Position numbers and translations under genes: made by a program
Notes under the pieces: generated by a model
Database searches by the model: none
Told to the model about the DNA's origin: nothing
What the model saw: only the letters and a program-made list of their open reading frames with translations
Assembly (NCBI RefSeq): GCF_023715145.1
Contig: NZ_JAMBNP010000006.1
Span: 124,001 to 188,000 of the forward strand
Source of the DNA: Paenibacillus glycanilyticus
GTDB taxonomy: Bacteria; Bacillota; Bacilli; Paenibacillales; Paenibacillaceae
Reading direction: 5' to 3'
Length of the DNA stretch: 64,000 bases
Part shown: positions 43,873-53,623 of the stretch, piece by piece
Position numbering within the stretch: position 1 is the first letter of the stretch
Layout: the number at the start of each line of letters is the position of its first letter

Positions 43873-44012
43873 ACGACGTTGGATGCGGCAGCCTTGCTAA
43901 TTTGCCTTCTCTTCATCTCAAGCTGCAGCATTCGGATGAAGTCGTCTTCCAGCTTGTACTGAATCGCGGCAAGGTAGGTGTCTTCCAGCAGCTCGTCTGA
44001 CAGCAGCTCCAT
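43869..44012 (-). CDS. sda: Sporulation checkpoint protein Sda
   Basis: 47-residue helical-hairpin inhibitor of the sporulation kinases. LSDELLEDTYLAAIQYKLED and DFIRMLQLEMKRRQI align closely with Bacillus Sda (LSDELL...DFI...E.KRR). It binds the histidine-kinase dimerisation domain and blocks phosphotransfer to Spo0F/Spo0A when replication is perturbed. ATG 44012 follows AAGGAAGTG. The upstream 100 bases hold a cluster of DnaA boxes, as in Bacillus where DnaA activates sda. Too short for default gene callers, which may extend it wrongly to 44186. Confidence 0.92.
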   Translation of the reverse strand: MELLSDELLEDTYLAAIQYKLEDDFIRMLQLEMKRRQISKAAASNVV

Positions 44013-44095
44013 TACTGGCACACTTCCTTTCTTCCTAAAGTTTCCTAAGCTGCTCCCATCGTAACATGCCCTTTTCCCTTCAACAATGGCCCTCC

Positions 44096-44195
44096 TTATA
44101 CACATATCCTTGTGGACAGGCTGTGTATGAGATGTGAATATACGTCGAAAAATGAGGATTAGACACAGTGGATGATGTGGATACATTTATACACA
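44096..44195. promoter_or_regulatory. DnaA-box cluster upstream of sda
   Basis: Perfect TTATACACA at 44096-44104 and 44187-44195. TGTGTATGA (44122-44130), TGTGAATAT (44133-44141) and TGTGGATAC (44176-44184) each match 8 of 9. TGTGGACAG (44111-44119) matches 7 of 9. Six sites lie within 100 bases. The sda promoter should lie between this cluster and 44012. Confidence 0.8.
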
Positions 44196-44308
44196 GCCTT
44201 TTTTTTCCAATACTCCGATAAAAAACTTTAATCGAATTCCCTTCCCCCATTAATGGAATATATTGAAAATCTGTTCATAAGCTTATAGATTCAAGCTGAA
44301 ACAATGTG

Positions 44309-44346
44309 AAAAGCGCCTGGCAGTTCAGTGACTGCCAAGCGCTTTT
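44309..44346. terminator. Bidirectional terminator downstream of the ATP-grasp gene
   Basis: AAAAGCGCCTGGCAGT-TCAG-TGACTGCCAAGCGCTTTT; faces the end of the minus-strand ATP-grasp gene. Confidence 0.85.
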
Positions 44347-44399
44347 CCATAAGCATAATATAGAAAAAACTTGCGTGTTTTAATAAGCGGTTATCTCCC

Positions 44400-45071
44400 T
44401 TATTGAGGCCTTGTATTCACCTCGAAAATCCATATCTTGCCGTTCACGTCTATCCCGTAATCAAACCCTAGTTGTCCGATTCCAGGGAACCTTTCCTCCA
44501 GCATCCTTGTCGACATCACGGTCAAGTCGCGCATTTGCTGCTTTTTCTCTTCAACCAGTGAAGGAGACAAGGATCTGCGTATCCCTTCCGCTGCCGTGAC
44601 CATCGTACCTCCCTGACAGAGGTTAGTGACGAATAACCCCGGTTTGGCAATCCTTCCAACCATAGAACGGTATTCCCATCCCGCTTCCGTCTTCACGTAT
44701 TTCACCCGGTAATCAATCGGACGCCTGCCGACCTTCGCCAGCCGAATTCCCTTCTGGATGAGATATGGGCGATTTTTGCGTTTCTTGTCGAGGGCTGACT
44801 TCAACGCTTCAAAGCTTTTAAATTCATGGGTAGTCGAATGGGAAGTATAGCTGTAGCTTGCGCCCGTCTTCCATACCTTAATTACCCCATGCCCTCCTGT
44901 TCCTATAATCGGCTTGATGACAACCATTTGATGCTTGCTCAGCATACTTCGCAGATTACCGGCGTTAAACCGCTTCGTTGGAGGGATATGAGGGGCAATA
45001 GACGGGTTTGCGAGCAGTGCCGCCTGCTTCGCCCATTTGTCAGCGACTGGCCGGCCAAGATGATCATCCAT
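44400..45071 (-). CDS. YheC/YheD-family ATP-grasp protein
   Basis: 223-residue protein with the compact ATP-grasp layout. Signatures are VVIKPIIGTGGHGVIKV (ATP loop), YLIQKGI, YRVKYVKT and a C-terminal FEVNTRPQ metal site. This matches the YheC/YheD group seen in spore-formers, often spore-coat-associated and of unknown substrate. ATG 45071 follows AAAGGAGA. A longer frame to 45146 lacks a ribosome site. Confidence 0.8.
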   Translation of the reverse strand: MDDHLGRPVADKWAKQAALLANPSIAPHIPPTKRFNAGNLRSMLSKHQMVVIKPIIGTGGHGVIKVWKTGASYSYTSHSTTHEFKSFEALKSALDKKRKNRPYLIQKGIRLAKVGRRPIDYRVKYVKTEAGWEYRSMVGRIAKPGLFVTNLCQGGTMVTAAEGIRRSLSPSLVEEKKQQMRDLTVMSTRMLEERFPGIGQLGFDYGIDVNGKIWIFEVNTRPQ

Positions 45072-45144
45072 ACTATCAATCTCCTTTCCTGTACTAATAG
45101 GATATGAAGGAGAAATGGTTGTCTCTTGGATGATTGTCCACGCC

Positions 45145-45184
45145 AAAGAAGGGAGCTAAGGCATAAAATACCTTGGCTCCCTTT
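45145..45184 (-). terminator. Terminator of topB
   Basis: AAGGGAGC-TAAGG and CCTT-GGCTCCCTT arms with a weak T-rich tail on the minus strand. Confidence 0.7.
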
Positions 45185-45194
45185 CTGCTGTCCC

Positions 45195-47354
45195 TTACTC
45201 GTTATTCTGTTTATTCATGGCCGCTTTCAGCGCATCGGCCAGACTATTGGACAACGATACATTATCGCTGTATTGATCTATCATCTTCTTCTGCTGGTGT
45301 TTATTAATCCTTCCGCCCTGCTTATCGCCAAGCATCTCTATAACGTTGCACGGCCTGCACTGCGCATATTTGCCCGCTTTGCCGTTATGAATCTCCATCT
45401 TCTTATGGCATTGCGGACAACGCTTATTGGACAGCGCCGGCTCAGCTTGACGGCGGTAGCTGCATTCCCGGTCGGAGCAGACAAGCGACTTGCCGCGCTT
45501 GCCCTTCACTTCCATCAGCAGCTTGCCGCATTCCGGACAACGGGAATGGGTCAAATTATGCGGCTTGTATTCCTTGGTCTCATTCTTGACCGCAGAAACC
45601 CACTTGCTCGCCTGCTCCCGGATCCCCGCCATAAATTGCTTGGCGTCTCCTTTCCCGTGCGCAATCGATTCAAGCTCCCGCTCCCACTTCGCCGTTAACT
45701 CGGGGCTGCGCAATTCGTCTACCACCAGCTCAATAAGCTGCTTGCCTTTTCCCGTGGGAACAAGACGGTTCTGGGATCTGTCGATCGTTTCGGTAGAGAG
45801 CAGCTTCTCGATAATGTCCGCTCGCGTAGCCGGTGTACCCAGGCCATGCTTCTCCATCTTCGAGAGCAGCGAGGCCTCCGTATAACGGGCCGGCGGCAAA
45901 GTGCGGAGCTCCTTCAAGCGGCTTTGTTTGACCGAGACAGGCTGGCCTTGCACAAGCTCGGGCAGCAGCTGCTCCGGTGTACTTCTATCCTCACTGCGTC
46001 CGCCTTCATCCTCGTCCTCGTCATCGGCCGCAAATCTCGAATCGCCGCCCGCGTAAAGCTCCTTCCAGCCGATATCCTTCTGGACTTTCCCCTTCGCATA
46101 CAGCCGGTCTTCCCCGATGGCAAGAACGACGCTTGTCTCATCATACGTATAAGGCGGATAGAACAAGGCGATAAAACGGCGCACAATCAGATCATACAGC
46201 TTGCGCTCGTCGTTGCTCAAAGCGGATAAATTCACGTACTCGTCGGTGGGAATAATCGCATGGTGGTCACTAACCTTGCTGTCGTCGACGAACCGCTTCG
46301 TAACGGTCAGTTGTCCCCGCAGCAGCTTGCGCGCCAGCGGCGCGTACGGTCCGACGGCAACGCTCTCAAGACGTCCTTTAAGCGTTGGCACGATATCGCT
46401 CGACAAATAACGCGAATCCGTGCGCGGGTAGGTCACAAGCTTATGCTGCTCGTACAGCTTCTGCAGAACGTTTGACGTCATTTTCGCCGAGAAGCCCAGC
46501 CGCTTGTTCGCCTCCCGCTGCAGCTCGGTTAGATCAAAGGCCTGCGGATGAGGCTCCGACTTCTGGGTCGTCCGAAGCTTGTCGACCTTGGCGTTCTTCC
46601 CTTGCATGCGTGCGATTACGGCTTCCGCATCGCTCTTGTTCCACAGCCTGCCGTCATGGGAATCATTCTGGCGCCATGCTGCCTGGAAGGCTCCCAGATC
46701 CGCCGTAACGGTCCAATAAGGCTGTGACTGGAATTCGTTAATCTCCTTCTCGCGATCGATCAGCGCCCCAAGCGTAGGCGTCTGAACGCGTCCGGCAGCC
46801 AGCTGGGCGTTGTACTTAACCGTTAGGGCACGCGTTACATTCAGGCCGACCAGCCAATCCGCTTCTGCCCGGCAGACCGCCGAAGCGTACAGGTTATTGT
46901 ACTGCTGGCCGGGCTTAAGAGCCTTGAAGCCGTCTTTGATCGCTTTGTCCGTCTGGGAAGAAATCCACAGCCGCTTAAACGGCTTGCGCCAATGGACAAG
47001 CTCCATAATCCATCTTGCAACAAGCTCGCCTTCACGCCCCGCGTCGGTGGCGATAATCATCTCTCCGATATCCGAACGCTTGCAAAGCTGCGCCACGGCC
47101 TTGTATTGATGCGACGTCTCCCGCATGACCTTCAGGTTCATCTTGTCCGGGAGCAAAGGCAGATCCTCAAGATTCCACGTCCGGTACTTCGGATCGTAAT
47201 CCTCCGGCTCTGCTAACGTAACCAAATGTCCGAGGGCCCAGGTAACCACATAGTCCGGACCTTCCATATAGCTTTTATGTTTGCTGCTGCAGCCGAGAAC
47301 GCGCGCAATTTCCTTTGCTACGCTTGGCTTTTCTGCGAGCACTAATGATTTCAT
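45195..47354 (-). CDS. topB: DNA topoisomerase III
   Basis: Type IA topoisomerase of 719 residues. The Toprim domain begins LVLAEKPSVAKEIARVLG and includes ATDAGREGELVARWI. The catalytic tyrosine is in TYPRTDSRYLS. An acidic insert (about 425-450, DDEDEDEGG) is present. The C-terminus has zinc ribbons CPECGKLL...CSDRECSY and CPQCHKKM...CRPC. ATG 47354 (MKSLVLAEK) is preferred; a TTG two codons earlier is too close to GAGAGGG. It decatenates DNA during replication and recombination. Confidence 0.94.
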   Translation of the reverse strand: MKSLVLAEKPSVAKEIARVLGCSSKHKSYMEGPDYVVTWALGHLVTLAEPEDYDPKYRTWNLEDLPLLPDKMNLKVMRETSHQYKAVAQLCKRSDIGEMIIATDAGREGELVARWIMELVHWRKPFKRLWISSQTDKAIKDGFKALKPGQQYNNLYASAVCRAEADWLVGLNVTRALTVKYNAQLAAGRVQTPTLGALIDREKEINEFQSQPYWTVTADLGAFQAAWRQNDSHDGRLWNKSDAEAVIARMQGKNAKVDKLRTTQKSEPHPQAFDLTELQREANKRLGFSAKMTSNVLQKLYEQHKLVTYPRTDSRYLSSDIVPTLKGRLESVAVGPYAPLARKLLRGQLTVTKRFVDDSKVSDHHAIIPTDEYVNLSALSNDERKLYDLIVRRFIALFYPPYTYDETSVVLAIGEDRLYAKGKVQKDIGWKELYAGGDSRFAADDEDEDEGGRSEDRSTPEQLLPELVQGQPVSVKQSRLKELRTLPPARYTEASLLSKMEKHGLGTPATRADIIEKLLSTETIDRSQNRLVPTGKGKQLIELVVDELRSPELTAKWERELESIAHGKGDAKQFMAGIREQASKWVSAVKNETKEYKPHNLTHSRCPECGKLLMEVKGKRGKSLVCSDRECSYRRQAEPALSNKRCPQCHKKMEIHNGKAGKYAQCRPCNVIEMLGDKQGGRINKHQQKKMIDQYSDNVSLSNSLADALKAAMNKQNNE

Positions 47355-47525
47355 TCCCAATCCCTCTCTCCAGACCGTAAATTCTTGTACAAGTATACTA
47401 GAAAAGTCGCGGCGAGACCAATGCCGGCTGCACGAATCCGCCTTATTTTACCCGGCAATTACCGGTGTGATATAGTAGTTTCACGGATGAACTCAACCTA
47501 TAAATGGAAGTAAGGAGCTGTGCAT

Positions 47526-48683
47526 GTGAGAGCTAGATTTATTCCTGTTATTACGGTTTTCCTTCTGTTATTCAGCCTCGTGAACGGGTATATCGGCTGG
47601 AACGGATGGGTATACCTGTCCACGCTGTTCGACCTGAAGCATGCCCTGCCGTACGGCATTATCGTGGGTATCCTCTCCTTCTCCTGGATCATCGGACGGT
47701 TAGGACAGCATTCGGCTTCACCGTTCCGCCAGATTGCTTATTTCCTGAAACACATCGGCTCCTACTGGTTTGGCGTCATGCAATACGGCCTGATGATTCT
47801 GCCGCTGGCGGATCTGATCGTCTGGCTGCTGACTCTCGCCTCCGTGGAATATAAGACGGCAGTGGCTTCTGTCGGCACGATTACCTTTGTACTCCTCGCT
47901 TCGATCCTCATTCGCGGCGCTTGGAACGCCTGGACTCCTATCGTTCGTAAATACCAGCTGACGATTCCAAAACACGCCGGCACTTTCGATAAGCTCCGGA
48001 TCGGGGTGGCCTCGGATATTCATCTTGGCACGGTTGTCGGCAATAAGCATCTCGAACGGCTCGTCCGCCATATGGAGGAGATGAAGCCGGATCTGATTCT
48101 TCTGCCCGGCGACGTGATTGACGACAGCATCGATCCCTTTATCCGCCGCAACATGGCTGCCACGATGAGCAAGCTCAAGGCACCGCTTGGCATCTATGCC
48201 GTGCTTGGAAATCATGAGTATATCGGCGGACATATTGACCAATATATCGCCCAAATGAACGCAATCGGCATTCGCGTGCTGCTCGACGAGAACGTCCTTA
48301 TTCAAGACAGCTTCTACATTATTGGACGCAAAGACCTGGCCGCGAGGCACAGCGATCCGGAAGGCCGTCTTCCGATCAGCGAGCTTGCTGCCCATGTAGA
48401 CAAAGCTCTTCCGCTTATTATGATGGATCATCAGCCCTCCGATCTGGAGCAGGCTTCGTTAAACGGCATTGATCTCTCCTTATCCGGTCATACCCACCGC
48501 GGGCAAATGGCGCCCAACCATCTGATAACCCGCCGCATATTCGAGCTGGATTGGGGCTATAAGCTGAAAGGCAGCCTGCATGCTATCGTATCTTCAGGAT
48601 TTGGCTCCTGGGGACCCCCGCTCCGGCTGGGCAGCCGTTCGGAAATTATTCAGGTCGAGCTTGCGTTCAAGCCCGGGCAATAA
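47526..48683 (+). CDS. Membrane-anchored metallophosphoesterase (YkuE-like)
   Basis: About 385 residues. Four N-terminal TM helices (about 1-140) are followed by a calcineurin-type phosphoesterase domain. The metal motifs are GVASDIHLG, PGDVIDDS, GNHEYIGG, MDHQPSD and GHTHRGQ. GTG 47526 is preferred because AAGGAG lies 9 bases upstream; GTG 47520 is too close. Substrate unknown; lipid or nucleotide phosphates are possible. Confidence 0.87.
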   Translation: MRARFIPVITVFLLLFSLVNGYIGWNGWVYLSTLFDLKHALPYGIIVGILSFSWIIGRLGQHSASPFRQIAYFLKHIGSYWFGVMQYGLMILPLADLIVWLLTLASVEYKTAVASVGTITFVLLASILIRGAWNAWTPIVRKYQLTIPKHAGTFDKLRIGVASDIHLGTVVGNKHLERLVRHMEEMKPDLILLPGDVIDDSIDPFIRRNMAATMSKLKAPLGIYAVLGNHEYIGGHIDQYIAQMNAIGIRVLLDENVLIQDSFYIIGRKDLAARHSDPEGRLPISELAAHVDKALPLIMMDHQPSDLEQASLNGIDLSLSGHTHRGQMAPNHLITRRIFELDWGYKLKGSLHAIVSSGFGSWGPPLRLGSRSEIIQVELAFKPGQ

Positions 48684-48770
48684 GCGGCTCGCGGGAGATG
48701 AAACCTTTTCAACCACCGCTCGTATAAACGTTGCAATCAGCTACCCTATTTCAGGAGGGAATTCCTACTT

Positions 48771-49718
48771 ATGACAGATTCCTTATTTGATCGATTAATG
48801 GCAGCGAAGGAACGCAAATATGAGCTGGACAAAGCGGTGCGCAGGCAAAGTCAATTCCGCTCCCGATTAAATGAGCTGGAACGGCAAATGATACGTCTGG
48901 AGCTGGATCTGGAGTCAGAGCAGGCCGACGTGGACAAACTCACGAAGATGACTCTGACGAATCTGTTCCATACGCTGCTTCGCAGCAAGGACGAGCAGCT
49001 TGAATTGGAGCGACAGCAGGTGCTTGCCGTTGCTCTCAAGCTTCAGGAAGCCCAGCAGGAACGCGACTTGCTGCAGCAGGAAATCACGCAGGCAGGCGTC
49101 ATCATTACTTCTAACGGCAATGCCGAGAACGATTACTACAGACTGTTTGGCGAACAGGAGCAGGCGTTAAGAAGCATGCCCGATAAAGCCGCCGAGCTGA
49201 TAACGATGGAAAGCGATATTACAGCTCAGAAGGCTGTCGTCCGCGAACTGAATGAAGCGTTCTCCGCAGGCAGGCGGGTGCTTGCTTCACTGGAGCCTGC
49301 AATAAACAGTCTGGACAAGGCAATCAACTGGGGCGATTGGGATACCTGGGGCAACGGCGGACTTATTTCCACGCATATAAAGCATGAGCATATCGATGAT
49401 GCCAAGGCGTCTATCGCGGCAGCCAATCATGAGCTGAAGAGCTTTCGGGATGAACTGGCAGACCTGAAGCAAAATCTTAACATCCAAGTCGACATCAGCG
49501 GCCTGCTGAAGTTTGGCGACTATTGGTTCGACGGACTGATTACCGACTGGATCGTGCAGCAACGGATTAAAGAGACGCAGGATAGAACCTGTGAAGCGGC
49601 TCATCAAGTAAGAATCGTCGTGAATAAGCTGCAATCCGAGTACAAATCCGCCGAAGGAATTCTAAGCGGCCTGCAGACCAAACGCACTTCATGGATGGAG
49701 CAGCAGACAGCCATATAA
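48771..49718 (+). CDS. Coiled-coil protein of unknown function
   Basis: 315-residue soluble protein, almost entirely predicted helix. Heptad-like stretches cover about 20-120 and 190-300. The middle contains a less charged patch with INWGDWDTWGNGGLISTHIKHEHIDDA. No signal peptide or TM. AGGAGGGA precedes the ATG. No family is named with confidence; it lies downstream of the phosphoesterase with an 87-base gap and could be co-transcribed. Confidence 0.75.
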   Translation: MTDSLFDRLMAAKERKYELDKAVRRQSQFRSRLNELERQMIRLELDLESEQADVDKLTKMTLTNLFHTLLRSKDEQLELERQQVLAVALKLQEAQQERDLLQQEITQAGVIITSNGNAENDYYRLFGEQEQALRSMPDKAAELITMESDITAQKAVVRELNEAFSAGRRVLASLEPAINSLDKAINWGDWDTWGNGGLISTHIKHEHIDDAKASIAAANHELKSFRDELADLKQNLNIQVDISGLLKFGDYWFDGLITDWIVQQRIKETQDRTCEAAHQVRIVVNKLQSEYKSAEGILSGLQTKRTSWMEQQTAI

Positions 49719-49757
49719 AAAAAAAAAAAACGGCCGGCGCCTTAAGCGCTGGCCGTT
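49719..49757 (-). terminator. Terminator of the BceRSAB-type operon, with a long A run
   Basis: Minus strand ACGGCCAGCGC-TTAAG-GCGCCGGCCGT followed by an uninterrupted T run of about 13. The hairpin includes the permease stop codon. Confidence 0.9.
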
Positions 49758-51670
49758 CCTCTATTCAAACCTTTCGAATAACTCATGCTTGCCAGCAGGA
49801 AATAAATCGTCTGCATGACAACAAAGATGCCGATAATCACAAGCGAGTACAACCACACGCTGGATTCCATCAAGCCGTCCAGCGCCTTCATGGCAAACAG
49901 CGCATGAATCGTTCCGACCAGACAGGGCAGATAAAATATGATGGCGATCTGCGTCACCGTTATTTTTCTGATCTCCTGACCGGTCATGCCAATTCGCTTC
50001 AAAGCGCTAAACTGCGCCTGATCCTCCTGCAATTCGGTAAACAATTTGAAATAAATCAAGCTGCCCGACGCGATAAAGAACAGAAGACTAATGAACAAGC
50101 CGATAAACAGCGTCAGAGAGCTTGTTTCTTTCATGTTCGCAAAATTATCCGCGCGATTGCGGTTGATTTGCCCTTCAAGATCCTCCGGTACCTGCAGCTT
50201 CTTAATGGCTGCGCCTGCATTCTCCCAATCCTTCACTTCATAACCGTACCAGACCAGCCGCTCGTTCTCCGGCACGCTCGCCATCAACAGCTTATAGTCG
50301 CTGTCCTCCACGATAACGGTCATCCAGTTCTTATCCGTCTGGTTCATCACGCCGTCCGACGGATCGGGCGATACGGCATAATCGAAAGCCGTGCCCTGCA
50401 CGGTCCCCTGCATCCGTTCAATGGGAGGGCTGAATGATCCCGGCATCGCTACCGTATCCGGCTTCAGCTTTATTTGCTTTTTCCCTTGTGCTGCCGCCAA
50501 ACGGTTATAGTCGGACTCCGAGATCATCATCGTCTCCGGACTATAATCGATATTATCGCCATTGCTCCGTGTCAGCTTAATATCTGCTACGCCAGCCCCC
50601 GCAACTATCTTCTCATCCGTAACCGGATGGCCTGCTTCGCGAAGATGGGTCTTCAGTTCTTCGGGATCAATCACCGCATGGCTTTGAAGTCCCTTCTCCA
50701 TCACGGCAACAGCGTAAGGATAGAACTGAAAAATCTGTTGTTTGGAGCTGATCTGCATTAAATAGAAGGTACCCGATGCCGTTAATATGACCGCGCTCAT
50801 GATGGACACCATAAACAAGATGCGTGCGTTGTCCTTCAATTTATAACCAAGCTGCGACAGCACAACCATATTCGTCCGGTTATAGAAGACGGAATGACGC
50901 TTCTGCAAGAACCGTATCAGCAGCACGCTGAACTGCGTGAACAGGAAGTAGGTTCCGATCATGACCGTAACCAGTATAAGAAGCGCCATATAGAAGAAGT
51001 TAAACGGACTTAACAGCAGCGCCATCGTATATCCCGCTCCAAGCGACAGCAGGGCCAGAGCAACAAGCCAAGGAGAGAACAAGAGCTGTCCCTTAGGCTT
51101 GCGGCCTGCCTTGAAGAGCTCGACAAGCTCGGCTTTGCCGATTCGCAGGGAAGTAAGTACGGCAATCGCGACAAACAATACGAAGAATCCGAGGCCCGTA
51201 ATCCCGATTGCCTTAAGCGGTGCCGCGAACGGAATCGGCTCCGTTACTTTAAGGAAAACAGACAGCGCCATAAAGAAGAGCTTGCTGAACAGCATGCCAA
51301 GCCCGATTCCTGCTCCGATGGACAGAAGAGCCAGCGCAATGCTTTCATAGATAACCAGCTTTCGAAGCTGGGCTTTGGTCATCCCGAATAAAGACAACAG
51401 GCCAAATTCCTGCTTCCTTGTCTTAAGGAAGGCCGAATTGGAATACAAGACGAACAGGAACGAGAAAATCCCGATAATATAAAGACAGAACATCATTCCT
51501 CTTCTGACCTTGGATGCCTGCATGATATGCCCGCTTACGACGTCAGGATGATAAATAAACGACGAGTACATATAGAAGATAAGCACGGAAAACACACAGC
51601 TGAGGAAGAAGGCGCTGTAGGAACGCCAATTTCCCTTCATGTTACTAAGCGCGAGCGAACGGAACGTCAT
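49742..51670 (-). CDS. BceB-type peptide-sensing/detoxification ABC permease
   Basis: 642-residue FtsX-like permease. About 10 TM helices surround a large extracellular domain of about 200 residues between TM7 and TM8 (roughly LMQISSKQQIFQF to NFANMKETSSLT). It is the hallmark of BceB permeases that sense and remove lipid-II-targeting peptides such as bacitracin. ATG 51670 (MTFRSLALSNMKGNW) follows GGGAGGTAA. It overlaps the ATPase gene by 26 bases. Drug specificity cannot be inferred. Confidence 0.9.
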   Translation of the reverse strand: MTFRSLALSNMKGNWRSYSAFFLSCVFSVLIFYMYSSFIYHPDVVSGHIMQASKVRRGMMFCLYIIGIFSFLFVLYSNSAFLKTRKQEFGLLSLFGMTKAQLRKLVIYESIALALLSIGAGIGLGMLFSKLFFMALSVFLKVTEPIPFAAPLKAIGITGLGFFVLFVAIAVLTSLRIGKAELVELFKAGRKPKGQLLFSPWLVALALLSLGAGYTMALLLSPFNFFYMALLILVTVMIGTYFLFTQFSVLLIRFLQKRHSVFYNRTNMVVLSQLGYKLKDNARILFMVSIMSAVILTASGTFYLMQISSKQQIFQFYPYAVAVMEKGLQSHAVIDPEELKTHLREAGHPVTDEKIVAGAGVADIKLTRSNGDNIDYSPETMMISESDYNRLAAAQGKKQIKLKPDTVAMPGSFSPPIERMQGTVQGTAFDYAVSPDPSDGVMNQTDKNWMTVIVEDSDYKLLMASVPENERLVWYGYEVKDWENAGAAIKKLQVPEDLEGQINRNRADNFANMKETSSLTLFIGLFISLLFFIASGSLIYFKLFTELQEDQAQFSALKRIGMTGQEIRKITVTQIAIIFYLPCLVGTIHALFAMKALDGLMESSVWLYSLVIIGIFVVMQTIYFLLASMSYSKGLNRGTASA

Positions 51671-52421
51671 CGAAATTACCTCCCAATACACTCAGGGCAT
51701 CCAGGATCTGCTGGAAGAAGGCTTGACGGTTCGTCCCCCTCCGGATCTCCGAGAACAGCTTGCCGTCTTTAATAAACACAATCCGTTTGCAGTAGCTTGC
51801 GGAGAACGGGTCATGCGTAACCATCAGGACCGTGGCGCCAAGACGCTCGTTCATGTCCTTCAACGCGTCCATGACATCCTTGGCCGCCTTAGAGTCCAGG
51901 TTCCCGGTAAGCTCGTCGGCCAGGACAAGCGCAGGCTGATGGATGATTGCCCGGGCAATAGCGGCACGCTGCTTCTGTCCCCCCGACACTTCATAGGTCC
52001 GCTTGTCGAGAATGGCATCAATGTTGAGCAAAATCGCGAGCGGCTTAAGCTTCTCCTCGATAACGCGCGGCGCTACGCCTTCCAGCACCAGCGGCAAAAT
52101 AATATTTTCCTTGATTGTCATCGTATCGAGCAGGTTAAAGTCCTGGAACACAAAGCCAAGCTCTCTGCGGCGGAACAGCGCCAGCTTCTTGTCGCTAAGC
52201 TTGCCCGGCTGCACGCCGTTAATTTCAAGCTCTCCGGATGTTGGGCGGTCAATCGTTGCCAGCAGATTAAGAAGGGTTGTTTTCCCGCTGCCGGATGGTC
52301 CCATTACGCCAACAAACTCTCCCGCTTCAATATTCAGATCAATATCCTCAAGTGCCCGGTAGGACAAGTTCCCCTTCGAATGATAGATCTTTCCAATCCC
52401 TTTCGTCCGCAATACGCTCAT
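51645..52421 (-). CDS. BceA-type ABC transporter ATPase
   Basis: 258-residue ATPase of the MacB/BceA class. Walker A is GPSGSGKTT, the Q-loop VFQDFNLLDT, the signature YEVSGGQKQRAAIARA and Walker B LVLADELTGNLDS. ATG 52421 follows GGAGGC; the extension to 52448 is rejected. Pairs with the downstream permease. Confidence 0.92.
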   Translation of the reverse strand: MSVLRTKGIGKIYHSKGNLSYRALEDIDLNIEAGEFVGVMGPSGSGKTTLLNLLATIDRPTSGELEINGVQPGKLSDKKLALFRRRELGFVFQDFNLLDTMTIKENIILPLVLEGVAPRVIEEKLKPLAILLNIDAILDKRTYEVSGGQKQRAAIARAIIHQPALVLADELTGNLDSKAAKDVMDALKDMNERLGATVLMVTHDPFSASYCKRIVFIKDGKLFSEIRRGTNRQAFFQQILDALSVLGGNFDDVPFARA

Positions 52422-52561
52422 CGTAATAGCCTCCCTATGATTCACCATGGTTCGTTTTGTTTCATTATGGACTCAGTATAGCTCCTCGTGCCTGCATGAA
52501 CCCATCGATTTACCTTTCAATTGGAGGCTTCAAACCTTACGATTTTGTCATGTTGCATCAC

Positions 52562-53623
52562 TTAACGAAGCAGGTGGATTCCTTCGGGGCGGAAAATAAC
52601 CGTAGCCGTTGTGCCGGAGCCAGCCTCCGATTCGATCTGAAGCTCATGTCCCAGACGGCCGCATACCTGCTTGGCCAAATAAAGCCCCATGCCCGTCGAT
52701 TCCTCAACGGCCCGTCCATTCTCCCCGGTAAAGAACGGGTCGAAAACCCGGGGCAAATCATGCGCTTCGATTCCAATTCCTTCATCTATAACAGACAGCT
52801 TGGCGCTGCTCAGATCCGGCTCCTGTTCAATGCGGATAACAAGCTTTTTCGAGCCCGGCTTTCTCTTCGAATATTTGATGGCATTGCCAATCAGCTGATT
52901 CAGAATAAACGTCAGCCATTTCTCGTCCGTTTCGGCTGCGGCTTCTCCTTCTATCCTCGGAAAGATCGCATGCCGGATGCATAGCTGCTTATGCGCGTTA
53001 ATGACACTGCGGGCCGCTTCGTGCAGCGGGACGGAACGGGGATGCAGATCAAATTCAATCTTGTCGAGCCTTGCCGTATGAAGCATCATGTCCAGCCCTC
53101 TTGTCATTCTTCCCGCTTCTTCCCGGATACTCTGAAGCCTTTCCGTATCTCCATGCTCCTCATCCCGCTCCTGCAGCGCCTCTTGCACAAGCAGATCAAT
53201 AACGGATACGGGAGTCTTCATATGATGGACCCATTGCAGGACAAAATGATTATGCTGCTCCTGCTGCCTGCGGTATTGGCTGAGCTCGGTCAGATAAGCC
53301 CCGTACTGCGCGGCAAGCAGCCGCTGTACGGCTATTTGCTCTCTCGTCACACCGGATGTAATCACCATGGAGGCTTTAAGCTCCGTTCCATGCTCAATGG
53401 CATCCTGAAGCTGCTTGTAATAATTCCTCTGGCGGAGAAAATCGACCGCTAGACCAACAAGCAGCAGAAAAAAAGCCAGCTCGGCGTAGTAATATACAAG
53501 CCCCGCATCCGCTCTTCCCTCATAACGCAGCTTGTCCAGAAAGAACATCGCGCAAGCCATAGCGGAACCTGCTATATAAGTCGCGATTATATATTTGCGG
53601 TCCCAGAGGTAAGAACGAATCAT
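52562..53623 (-). CDS. BceS-type intramembrane-sensing histidine kinase
   Basis: 353 residues. Two TM helices near the N-terminus (about 13-30 and 43-62) with almost no extracellular loop, as in BceS kinases that read signal from the partner ABC transporter. The phosphoacceptor box is VHHMKTPVSVID. The ATPase domain has NQLIGNAIKYS (N box), IDEGIGIEAHDLPRVFDPF and GMGLYLAKQ. The ATG overlaps the response regulator stop by 4 bases. Confidence 0.92.
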   Translation of the reverse strand: MIRSYLWDRKYIIATYIAGSAMACAMFFLDKLRYEGRADAGLVYYYAELAFFLLLVGLAVDFLRQRNYYKQLQDAIEHGTELKASMVITSGVTREQIAVQRLLAAQYGAYLTELSQYRRQQEQHNHFVLQWVHHMKTPVSVIDLLVQEALQERDEEHGDTERLQSIREEAGRMTRGLDMMLHTARLDKIEFDLHPRSVPLHEAARSVINAHKQLCIRHAIFPRIEGEAAAETDEKWLTFILNQLIGNAIKYSKRKPGSKKLVIRIEQEPDLSSAKLSVIDEGIGIEAHDLPRVFDPFFTGENGRAVEESTGMGLYLAKQVCGRLGHELQIESEAGSGTTATVIFRPEGIHLLR

